Shown: piece after piece, positions 1-6,543 of the stretch
How positions within the stretch are numbered: the stretch's first letter is position 1
Layout: each line of letters begins with the position of its first letter
NCBI GenBank assembly: GCA_026416585.1
Contig: JAOAEV010000043.1
Span: forward strand, 1-34,124
Length of the DNA stretch: 34,124 nt
Reading direction: 5' to 3'
Source of the DNA: Chlorobiota bacterium
Lineage (GTDB): Bacteria; Bacteroidota; Ignavibacteria; Kapaibacteriales; NICIL-2
Program-made: the position numbers and the translations under genes
The notes under the pieces: generated by a model
The model's database searches: none
Told to the model about the DNA's origin: nothing
What the model saw: only the letters and a program-made list of their open reading frames with translations

Positions 1-254
1 TCCGCTGCGCAATGAATAATGCCGCCCACATCATATTCCTGGAGTACCTGTGAGACCGCTGCGGCATCCTCGACTCTGCCGTAAACGAACGCATAGCGGG
101 GATCGGATTCAACATCACGGAGATTTTCAAGATTGCCAGCGTAGGTAAGCGCATCCAGATTGATCACACGCCATGAGCGATGGTGGAGAATCCACCGGAT
201 CAAGTTACTGCCGATGAAACCAGCACCGCCTGTGACTAAAACAGTTGTGCTCAT
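1..254 (-). CDS. rfbB: dTDP-glucose 4,6-dehydratase, N-terminal part (runs off window)
   Basis: This is a partial gene: about 84 N-terminal codons are present and the rest lies beyond base 1. The protein begins MSTTVLVTGGAGFIGSN, an NAD-binding Rossmann nucleotide loop (GGAGFIGS) of extended short-chain dehydrogenases. It is followed by DALTYAGNLENL, which is characteristic of RfbB/RmlB rather than of other sugar-nucleotide epimerases. The family oxidises and dehydrates dTDP-glucose to dTDP-4-keto-6-deoxyglucose, the second step of dTDP-rhamnose and related deoxysugar synthesis in the cytoplasm. The ATG at 254 shares an ATGA overlap with the stop of the proline dehydrogenase gene, so the two are translationally coupled. 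The deoxysugar would suit the surface-polysaccharide genes at 17.6-24.7 kb, though they are in another operon. The active-site Tyr-Lys region is not in view. Confidence 0.85.
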   Translation of the reverse strand, partial: MSTTVLVTGGAGFIGSNLIRWILHHRSWRVINLDALTYAGNLENLRDVESDPRYAFVYGRVEDAAAVSQVLQEYDVGGIIHCAA

Positions 255-1168
255 CGGCGACTAAACCCATCGTAACGGAACAACGCACGGAAAACATGAC
301 CAGCAACTTGTGGGTTTTCTTTGAGCCGCCGCAGTGAGTAGCCGTACCAATCCTCACCATAGGGGACGTAGATGCGCACCGGATAGCCGCACCGAATCAA
401 TTCGTCTCGCTTCTGTTCACGCACGCCGAGTAGCATCTGGAATTCGTAGCGATCCCGCTCAAGCTGGCGTTCGGCGATGAGTTGCTCTGCATCGGCAATA
501 AGCACATCGTCGTGCGTTGCAATCCGGACGCTCATTCCTAATTCGACAATAAGTCGCAGCAGAGCACGGTAGTTGGCACGAATTCCCTCCCTGTCTTTGA
601 TTGCAAGCGAAGGATCCTCATTGTAGATGCCTTTGCACAATCGAATGTCGGCTTGATACGGCGCAAGCTGTCGCACATCATGCTCGCTGCGGTAAAGGTA
701 TGCCTGGATAACCACACCGATGTTATCGTAGCCGCTTTCACGCATGGTACGATAAAGTTCCAGTGTCGGCGTTGTGTAGGGCGAATTTTCCATATCGAGT
801 CGAACGAACAAGCCCAGCAACCGCGCCCGATCCAAAATATAGCGGAGATTCTGCTCTGCCAACCGATGATCAAGTGAAAGTCCAATGGAGGTGAGTTTGA
901 CCGAAAGATACGCCGGCAAATTATTCGCGGCGATCGCATCAAGCGTTGCTATTGCCTGCTGTGTTTCTTGCTCAGCCTGCTTGGCATTTTCAACAAATTC
1001 GCCCAGTGCATCGATGGTGGCTGTCGCACCGCGCCGAGCTAAATGGTGCACAATACCGACGGCGTCATCGAGTGTTGTACCCGCGATATAACGCCATGCC
1101 ACACGCCGGACAATCGGTTTGGGAACAAGCGGCAGCGACCGCGCAACGAGCATATCGAGCAAACTCAT
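251..1168 (-). CDS. Proline dehydrogenase (monofunctional PutB/PRODH type)
   Basis: The 305-residue product matches the FAD-dependent proline dehydrogenase TIM barrel, which oxidises L-proline to pyrroline-5-carboxylate and passes electrons to the quinone pool. Visible family motifs include KLTS near residue 91, RLDMEN near 123, QAYLYR near 155, LCKGIYNE near 177, IATHD near 216, EFQMLLGVR near 242, and YSLRRLKENP at 277-286, whose arginines bind the proline carboxylate in this family. The length fits the stand-alone form; no P5C dehydrogenase domain or neighbour is seen in the window. I chose the ATG at 1168 because the longer open frame upstream runs through tmk and has no family-like sequence. 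A perfect 7-bp hairpin lies just upstream (1179-1195). It is preceded by tmk (34-base gap) and followed by rfbB with an ATGA overlap. Confidence 0.9.
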   Translation of the reverse strand: MSLLDMLVARSLPLVPKPIVRRVAWRYIAGTTLDDAVGIVHHLARRGATATIDALGEFVENAKQAEQETQQAIATLDAIAANNLPAYLSVKLTSIGLSLDHRLAEQNLRYILDRARLLGLFVRLDMENSPYTTPTLELYRTMRESGYDNIGVVIQAYLYRSEHDVRQLAPYQADIRLCKGIYNEDPSLAIKDREGIRANYRALLRLIVELGMSVRIATHDDVLIADAEQLIAERQLERDRYEFQMLLGVREQKRDELIRCGYPVRIYVPYGEDWYGYSLRRLKENPQVAGHVFRALFRYDGFSRR

Positions 1169-1178
1169 CGAGCAATTT

Positions 1179-1195
1179 CTGGATGAAACATCCAG
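1179..1195 (-). promoter_or_regulatory. Short perfect hairpin in the leader of the proline dehydrogenase gene
   Basis: The bases CTGGATG and CATCCAG form a perfect 7-bp inverted repeat around a 3-base loop (AAA on plus, UUU in the mRNA). It fills much of the 34-base gap between the tmk stop and the proline dehydrogenase ATG, ending 10 bases before the start codon. No T-run follows on the minus strand, so it does not look like an intrinsic terminator. It could limit ribosome access or mark an mRNA processing site. A 3-base loop is tight, and the role is an inference. Confidence 0.4.
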
Positions 1196-1202
1196 CGCAA
1201 AA

Positions 1203-1841
1203 TTAGCCGACGCGCACAGCAGCCGAGACAGCAAGGCGCTGGCACACAATCGTGCGAATGCGCTCTTGCACTTCTGCGATCGGTGCCATTGCATCAAGCA
1301 TCTGCACGCGTGATGGCTCTCGCTCGGCAATTGCACGGTAGCCTCCGCGCACGCGTTCGAAAAACGCTAATGGCGCTTCTTCCATGCGATCGGTTGGAGT
1401 CGAACGCCGCTCTCCTCGTCGTGCCATCGCTGTCGGCACATCGAGATCGAGAACAAACGTTACCGTTGGCACTACATCTTCGATAGCATACGCGATGACG
1501 CGCTGGACCATGTCGAGATCAAGCTGCCGACCGTAGCCTTGATAGGCGAGCGTCGAATCGGCATACCGATCACAAATGACGATGTGCCCCCTGGCAATGG
1601 CTGGACGTATCGCCTCTTCGACTAACTGCCGGCGTGCAGCACAAAACAGAAACAACTCAGCAACTGGCGCAATGCGTTGACCAGCGTCGAGGAGAATAGC
1701 ACGAATAGCCTCCGAGAGTGGCGTGGCACCCGGCTCGCGCAGCACATGCACTACGTACTGCTGCACGCGAAGCCATTCGGCAAGCAACGCTACGTGCGTG
1801 GATTTTCCCGAGCCGTCAATGCCTTCGAATGTGATGAGCAT
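1203..1841 (-). CDS. tmk: Thymidylate kinase
   Basis: The 212-residue protein phosphorylates dTMP to dTDP in the dTTP pathway. The P-loop FEGIDGSGKST is at residues 5-15, the DRY nucleoside-binding motif is at 91-93 followed by DSTLAYQG, and an arginine-rich LID segment (RRGERR...DRMEE) is at 141-155. Length is normal for the family. The ATG at 1841 gives the typical MLITFEGIDG start; the 27 extra codons of the longer frame lie inside rsmI. It begins one base after the rsmI stop codon, so the two are probably coupled. Within this operon it makes a nucleotide and RNA maintenance group with the MutT-TadA fusion and rsmI. Confidence 0.95.
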   Translation of the reverse strand: MLITFEGIDGSGKSTHVALLAEWLRVQQYVVHVLREPGATPLSEAIRAILLDAGQRIAPVAELFLFCAARRQLVEEAIRPAIARGHIVICDRYADSTLAYQGYGRQLDLDMVQRVIAYAIEDVVPTVTFVLDLDVPTAMARRGERRSTPTDRMEEAPLAFFERVRGGYRAIAEREPSRVQMLDAMAPIAEVQERIRTIVCQRLAVSAAVRVG

Positions 1842-1842
1842 G

Positions 1843-2538
1843 CTAACTATCAGGGGTGCGTCCCTGCAAAAGTACCACGAACTCTCCTCGCACGGGGATG
1901 TCTTGACCGAAAGCAACTGCAATTTGGCTCAGTGTCCCACGATAAAACGATTCGTGCAGTTTAGTCAACTCACGCGCAATGACACAACGGCGTTCTGCTC
2001 CACACGCATCGGCAAGCTCGGTAATAGTGCGCACAATGCGATGGGGGGATTCGTAGAGGATTACGGTCTCCTCCATTGCGGCCACACGTTCGAAAAATGT
2101 ACGTCGTCCTTTTTTCTGCGGCGGAAAACCAACAAACACAAACGCATGAACAGGCAATCCGCTTGCAATCAGTGCTGTCAACGCTGCATTAGCACCGGGG
2201 AGCGGGACTACCCGGACGTTTCGCTCGATAGCGCATTCGACTAGCCGGTAGCCCGGATCGCTGACCAGCGGCATCCCCGCTTCACTACAGTACGCCAGCG
2301 ATTGCCCCGCAACGACGCGCTCGATAAGCTGATTGCAGCGTTGACGTTCGTTGTGTTCGTGGTAGGCAACAAGCATGCGCGGCTCAATAGCGTATAGAGT
2401 CAGCAATCGCCGGAGAGTGCGGGTATCTTCGGCTGCAATAACATCGGCATTTGCAAGAACGCGGAGTGCGCGAAGCGTAATATCCTCGCGGTTGCCAATT
2501 GGTGTCGGCACCAGATACAGCGCAGGTTCCAGAGCCAT
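1843..2538 (-). CDS. rsmI: 16S rRNA (cytidine-1402-2'-O)-methyltransferase RsmI
   Basis: This 231-residue protein is a tetrapyrrole-methylase-fold SAM methyltransferase that modifies C1402 in the decoding centre of 16S rRNA. Visible motifs are LYLVPTPIGN near residue 7, AAEDTRTLRRLL, YCSEAGMPLVSDPGY, PLPGANAALTAL and GFPPQKKGRR. The usual SDAGTP loop reads SEAGMP here, a mild deviation. The protein ends soon after the catalytic domain and lacks the roughly 50-residue C-terminal extension of E. coli RsmI, as in many short homologues. I chose the ATG at 2538, which places the family start eight residues before VPTPIGN; in-frame ATGs at 2556 and 2559 inside the upstream gene are possible. It overlaps or abuts the MutT-TadA fusion gene and is followed one base later by tmk. 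Confidence 0.92.
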   Translation of the reverse strand: MALEPALYLVPTPIGNREDITLRALRVLANADVIAAEDTRTLRRLLTLYAIEPRMLVAYHEHNERQRCNQLIERVVAGQSLAYCSEAGMPLVSDPGYRLVECAIERNVRVVPLPGANAALTALIASGLPVHAFVFVGFPPQKKGRRTFFERVAAMEETVILYESPHRIVRTITELADACGAERRCVIARELTKLHESFYRGTLSQIAVAFGQDIPVRGEFVVLLQGRTPDS

Positions 2539-2548
2539 TGAAGGTAGA

Positions 2549-3403
2549 TCAAGCATCATCGGCCTTGCCCCGACGCGTCCGAAAGAACTCTTGCAGCAGC
2601 GTCTGTGCGTGGTCGGCAAGAACACCACCTCGGACCGTAGCACGATGATTGAGTCGCCGATCGGCTGTGAGTGTGTAGAGTGTCTCACAAGCTCCAGCTT
2701 TCGGATCGTGGGCACCAAACACGACACGTGAAATACGAGCCAGCACGATCGCACCAGCACACATGGGACACGGTTCAAGTGTCACATAAAGTGTGCAGTC
2801 ATCAAGCCACTTGGTTTGGCGGCGTCGTAGTGCATCAGCGATAGCACCTACCTCAGCATGTGCGATCGCCGACCGAATTTCTTCGGTTCGGTTGTGGGAT
2901 GCACCAACGATTACATTGCCTGCGACAATAACGCACCCGACAGGCACTTCTCCTTTTCGCGCTGCTTGATGCGCAAGCTCGAGCGCGACAGACATGAACT
3001 GTTCATCGTCGCCGTTACTGAGCCGCTTGCAGAGATGCCCAATGATGCGACGATTTGCATCCAATAGTGCATAGTGTTCCAAGTCAGTCGGTGATACCCA
3101 TACGAATTCTTCCCAGATTGTTGGTCGGAGTTCACCACGCCAAGAGCGGACGAGGAAGTATCGCACGTGGAACTGGCCCCCGTCAGCGTACCGATGCTCG
3201 ATTGTCGTCAGCAATTCAATTTCGACAGCGATAATGCCAAGCTCCTCGCTCAGCTCACGTCGGAGCGCGTCAACGGCATTTTCGTCGGCTTCGATCTTTC
3301 CACCAGGGAATTCCCACATGCCCTCATAGCGTGCACCACGCTGGCGACGCCCAATGAGAACGCGACCATTTTCAACAAGCACACCGACAGCGACATCTTG
3401 CAC
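2549..3403 (-). CDS. Fusion of a MutT-like Nudix hydrolase and TadA tRNA adenosine deaminase
   Basis: The 284-residue protein joins two complete enzymes. Residues 1-130 are a MutT-like Nudix domain: FPGGKIEADENA followed by RRELSEELGI completes the GX5EX7REUXEEXGU box at 35-57, suggesting clean-up of 8-oxo-dGTP or a related nucleotide. Residues 137-284 are a TadA-type zinc deaminase: HAEVGAI holds the zinc His182 and the proton-shuttle Glu184, and PCPMC at 211-215 holds the two zinc cysteines. TadA makes inosine-34 in tRNA-Arg(ACG), normally an essential step. Met137 sits where a free TadA would begin (MSVALELAHQAARKGEVPVG), so the join looks like loss of a stop between two adjacent genes. 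The start is a GTG at 3403, three bases after the stop of the preceding metallo-beta-lactamase gene. Internal initiation at Met137 is possible. Confidence 0.9.
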   Translation of the reverse strand: MQDVAVGVLVENGRVLIGRRQRGARYEGMWEFPGGKIEADENAVDALRRELSEELGIIAVEIELLTTIEHRYADGGQFHVRYFLVRSWRGELRPTIWEEFVWVSPTDLEHYALLDANRRIIGHLCKRLSNGDDEQFMSVALELAHQAARKGEVPVGCVIVAGNVIVGASHNRTEEIRSAIAHAEVGAIADALRRRQTKWLDDCTLYVTLEPCPMCAGAIVLARISRVVFGAHDPKAGACETLYTLTADRRLNHRATVRGGVLADHAQTLLQEFFRTRRGKADDA

Positions 3404-3406
3404 TGC

Positions 3407-4786
3407 TCATAGCTCGATTGTTTCACCGCGTGTGGGGTTTGTGACACTCGACCAACCAAGCCCGCGCAGCCGATCAGCCAGATGTTGCTGTGGGTCAGGT
3501 TCGCCATGCACCAAGAAAAGGTGACGCACACTTTCTCGCAGCGGCGCCAGATAGTTTACAAGCTCTTCTTGATCAGCATGCGCTGACAGCGAATGGAGTG
3601 TCTCGATAGTCGCACGAACCAGAAATTCTTCGCCAAGAATGCGCACACGTTCGGCACCATCGGCTAAACGACGACCGAGCGTGTGCTCAGCCATAAAACC
3701 AAGCAAAAGGATCGTTGTCGTCGGATCCTCGATATTGTTCCGCAGGTGATGGAGGATACGTCCGCTTTCGCACATTCCCGATGCCGAGATGATGACCATC
3801 GGACCAGGTTTGCCATTGAGCGCTTTCGACTCATCAACGCTGCGAGTATAGCGTAGCGACTCAAAGCCGAATGGATCGGGATCGGAGAGCATCATGCGGC
3901 GTACCGCATCGTTGAAACACTCCGGGTGGGTTCGATAGACATGCGTCGCGTTTGATGACAGCGGCGAGTCCACAACAATTGGCACGTCGGGCAGCTGACC
4001 GAGATTGTGTAAGAGTTGGAGGTAGTACACTACGCTCTGCGTCCGCCCGACACTGAACGCCGGGATGATGAGCTTACCACGTAGGCTAACAACCCTCTGC
4101 AGCAGCATGCGCAACACCTCGATCGTTTTTTCCTGCGGCTCATGAATCTTTCCGCCGTAGGTAGATTCACTGATGACGTAGTCCACCCGTGGCGGCTCAT
4201 CTGGTGGTCGCAAGAGAACCGGTGTGGGGCGCCCGACATCACCGGTAAAGAGCAGACGCACGCGGCGGTCACCTTCGGTGAGCCATAGTGCAATCGCGGC
4301 AGAGCCGAGGATATGCCCAGCATCGTAGAACGCCGCTTCAATGCCTGGCAAAACAATAAATCGCCGTCGGTATGGCACGGTATGAAAAAGCTCCATCGTC
4401 CGAGCAACATCGCTGACATCGTAGAGTGGTTCAGCGGCATCTTTGCCATGCTTGCGCAGAAATTGTGCGTCGCTATCTTGGATGCGTGCACTATCGGCAA
4501 GCATGATGGCGCACAAATCGCGCGTAGCAGCAGTTGCGTAGATCAATCCCTGGAAGCCCCGCGTGGCGAGTGTCGGAAGATTGCCTGAATGGTCAATATG
4601 AGCATGAGACAGGAGCACTGCATCTATCGAGCGGGGATCGAACGGCAGATTGCGATTTCGGTCGTATGCTTCCGCACGGCGCCCCTGATACAGCCCGCAA
4701 TCGAGTAACACACGGTAACCGTTGCACTCAACAAGGTGCATCGAACCTGTGACAGTCTGCGCTGCACCGAGGAAGGTGAGTTTCAC
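3407..4786 (-). CDS. Metallo-beta-lactamase fold beta-CASP protein (predicted RNase)
   Basis: The 459-residue protein has the full set of metallo-beta-lactamase/beta-CASP motifs: HAHIDHSG at 61-68, AGHILGS near 156, TGDVGR near 181, SESTYGG near 206, IIPAFSVGRTQ, ISASGMCESGRI, LSAHADQEEL and a C-terminal LVHGEP. This is the RMMBL class related to CPSF73/Ysh1 and to bacterial RNases such as Thermus TTHA0252, so an RNA-processing nuclease is the likely role. It has no KH domain. The start is a GTG at 4786, supported by a strong Shine-Dalgarno stretch (GGGGAGATG) just upstream; the longer frame runs into porD. It begins four bases after the porD-like stop and is followed by the MutT-TadA fusion. 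Confidence 0.9.
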   Translation of the reverse strand: MKLTFLGAAQTVTGSMHLVECNGYRVLLDCGLYQGRRAEAYDRNRNLPFDPRSIDAVLLSHAHIDHSGNLPTLATRGFQGLIYATAATRDLCAIMLADSARIQDSDAQFLRKHGKDAAEPLYDVSDVARTMELFHTVPYRRRFIVLPGIEAAFYDAGHILGSAAIALWLTEGDRRVRLLFTGDVGRPTPVLLRPPDEPPRVDYVISESTYGGKIHEPQEKTIEVLRMLLQRVVSLRGKLIIPAFSVGRTQSVVYYLQLLHNLGQLPDVPIVVDSPLSSNATHVYRTHPECFNDAVRRMMLSDPDPFGFESLRYTRSVDESKALNGKPGPMVIISASGMCESGRILHHLRNNIEDPTTTILLLGFMAEHTLGRRLADGAERVRILGEEFLVRATIETLHSLSAHADQEELVNYLAPLRESVRHLFLVHGEPDPQQHLADRLRGLGWSSVTNPTRGETIEL

Positions 4787-4790
4787 AGGC

Positions 4791-5693
4791 TCATCTCCCC
4801 TCAATAGCGGCTTCGTACACCGATGCATTACTGGGATCAAGCAGACGGAGCATGTCGAGGACACGTTTATTTCGAGTGCCACGAAATACCTCGCACAGCT
4901 CGTTGATTTTCGCATCGAAAAACACGCGCAGAAGGTAACTCGACTGTGTCAGCTCGCGCTTGAAGGTAACCATGCGCAATAGCACTTGTTCAATTGCAGC
5001 ACGGGCACTATCGGGTGACCACGCATAGCGATTCATGCCGTCGTAGTGATAGTCGAAGATGAGCTTGCGGAATGCCTCAAAGCGAGGATTGAGCAACTCA
5101 GTCACAAGCGAAATGCGCGTCAGCTCACCTGGTTCTTGCACTACTTGACTGTAGCCCGGCGCGTTGTTCGATGCACCGAGCAAACACAGCTCCTGCGCGC
5201 GCTGGAAGTACGGCGTGCCCGCCAGGTACTCGTACGAATCAGCATCAAAACCGAGCGCGAGAAAATTGTAAAAGTCGATTAGTGTCGAAAATGGATCGAA
5301 ACGCAGCGATTGGAACGTTAGCTGTTGGTTGAGCGTGTATGGGAAGGTCCACTGCTGATCGAGTACGCGAAGAATCGGTGAGGTACGCCCACTGTCGAGA
5401 TTGATGCTCGAAGCATAGAGCAACCGTCCCGTGTAGCGACGAGTGGCGAGATTGCCGCCAGTGACATATATCGTTAGCTCGATGGGGATTCTCGGTCCAT
5501 CCCACTGTTTCCCTGTGTAGCTCTGCTGTCGTAGGTAAGTCAGGGCGTCACTTTGCATTGTCGAAACATCCTGACGCAGCTCAGGCGAGAGCATCGAGAC
5601 ATCCACGACCACGCGTGGTTCAAATTCCTGTGCACCAATCGCTGCAGCAGCAACGAAGGACAAGACAACAGCGAAACGATGTAATTTCGGCAT
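4791..5693 (-). CDS. porD: DUF4835 / PorD-like type IX secretion protein
   Basis: The 300-residue protein has a signal peptide (MPKLHRFAVVLSFVAAAAIGAQ) and then the DUF4835 pattern: an RIPIELTIYVTGG strand, FDPFSTLIDFYNFLALGFDADSYE, GTPYFQRAQEL, FRKLIFDYHYDGMNR and the C-terminal SSYLLRVFFDAKINEL. This family is annotated as the type IX secretion component PorD in Bacteroidota; I recognise the family from sequence pattern, not from a search. It should act in the periplasm or at the outer membrane. The ATG at 5693 gives a clean signal peptide; an in-frame ATG further upstream overlaps the divergent gene. It is the first gene of a seven-gene minus-strand operon, and a TATTTTTG box lies 42 bases upstream inside the divergent gene. 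Confidence 0.82.
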   Translation of the reverse strand: MPKLHRFAVVLSFVAAAAIGAQEFEPRVVVDVSMLSPELRQDVSTMQSDALTYLRQQSYTGKQWDGPRIPIELTIYVTGGNLATRRYTGRLLYASSINLDSGRTSPILRVLDQQWTFPYTLNQQLTFQSLRFDPFSTLIDFYNFLALGFDADSYEYLAGTPYFQRAQELCLLGASNNAPGYSQVVQEPGELTRISLVTELLNPRFEAFRKLIFDYHYDGMNRYAWSPDSARAAIEQVLLRMVTFKRELTQSSYLLRVFFDAKINELCEVFRGTRNKRVLDMLRLLDPSNASVYEAAIEGR

Positions 5694-5721
5694 GGTGATG
5701 CTGTGCGGTATGAGGTAAACC

Positions 5722-6543
5722 ATGAAACGCATGCCAAAAATACTCCGCATCGGCACGATCGCTACACTTGTCGGGATTGGCGTGCCTTCACAAGCACAAA
5801 CGCTCACTACCTCACCGCTAACCATCGTGAGCGCAGCAGCGCACACAACAATCGTACCATTTGGCAGTACAATCATTCCGGGATCGCTCCGTGCCGAGGA
5901 CTCTTCCGCTGCTGCTGCATGGGTTGTACCATCCCGATGGGGACTGCGGGAGCTCAGCACAGTGCATGCGCTGCTCCATCTACGCAGCAACACATGGTCT
6001 GGGGCAATTACTCTTTCCTCGCTGCCAATGGACCGGTACACTGAACTAACAGCATCCACACTTGGTGCCTTTGAGTTGAGTGAGAGACTGATTGCTGCCA
6101 TTGCTGCTGAGTACACCTTCGCTCGTGCGCGCGGATTTGCCGCTGAGCATCTTGTAACAGTCAATGCACACATGATCTTCACAATCGACTCGGGAACGGC
6201 AATCGGACTTGCCGCAACAAATCTTGGGCAGACACGGCGTGATGGTGCGCAGTCTGGTGCAGTCTCACACCTTCGTGTCGGTCTCGGACATCGCTTGACC
6301 CACGATCTGTCTGCCGATGCCGATGCGGTTCTACTGCTCCGGATGCCGGCAGGCATGAGTATTGCACTGCGATGGGATGCGACTCCTTGGCTTGTGCTAC
6401 GGGCAGCATACGCAACCATCCCGCAAAGCGCAGAAGCAAGCGTGCAGCTTCGAGCATTCAATGGCATTGCGATCATTGCGACCGTGCCCTATCACATCAC
6501 ACTCGGCGCAAGTCCCACTATCGGGGTTGCGTATCGATGGTAA
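5722..6543 (+). CDS. Secreted beta-barrel-like outer-membrane protein of unknown function
   Basis: The 273-residue protein starts with a signal peptide (MKRMPKILRIGTIATLVGIG, cleavage probably after PSQAQ) and continues with alternating hydrophobic/polar strands ending in YRW, a terminal aromatic typical of outer-membrane barrels. Strand-like segments include TWSGAITLSS, RLIAAIAAEYTFARA, GTAIGLAATNLG, HLRVGLGHRL, MSIALRWDA and TLGASPTIGVAYRW. The pattern recalls PorV/PorQ-like barrels, but I cannot name a family. The ATG at 5722 has a good Shine-Dalgarno sequence (TGAGGTAAACC). The gene overlaps the following HhH-barrel gene by 7 bases, so the two are likely made together and may form one outer-membrane complex. 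Confidence 0.7.
   Translation: MKRMPKILRIGTIATLVGIGVPSQAQTLTTSPLTIVSAAAHTTIVPFGSTIIPGSLRAEDSSAAAAWVVPSRWGLRELSTVHALLHLRSNTWSGAITLSSLPMDRYTELTASTLGAFELSERLIAAIAAEYTFARARGFAAEHLVTVNAHMIFTIDSGTAIGLAATNLGQTRRDGAQSGAVSHLRVGLGHRLTHDLSADADAVLLLRMPAGMSIALRWDATPWLVLRAAYATIPQSAEASVQLRAFNGIAIIATVPYHITLGASPTIGVAYRW
5735..5742 (-). promoter_or_regulatory. Bacteroidota-type -7 promoter box for the porD-like operon, inside the divergent gene
   Basis: The minus strand reads TATTTTTG, an exact match to the Bacteroidota sigma-factor -7 consensus TAnnTTTG. It is about 42 bases upstream of the porD-like ATG and within codons 5-7 of the divergent gene at 5722. I see no clear TTG/TTTG -33 element at the usual spacing. 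The same octamer is found just upstream of rsmG (30126-30133). The two divergent start codons are only 28 bases apart, so the promoter of at least one gene has to overlap coding sequence. Confidence 0.45.

Noticed and set aside
1169-1336. 56-residue N-terminal extension of proline dehydrogenase
   Set aside because: This part is the tmk coding region read in another frame; the family begins near the ATG at 1168.
5694-6476. Long N-terminal extension of the porD-like frame
   Set aside because: It is antisense to the barrel-like gene; the signal peptide at 5693 marks the true start.
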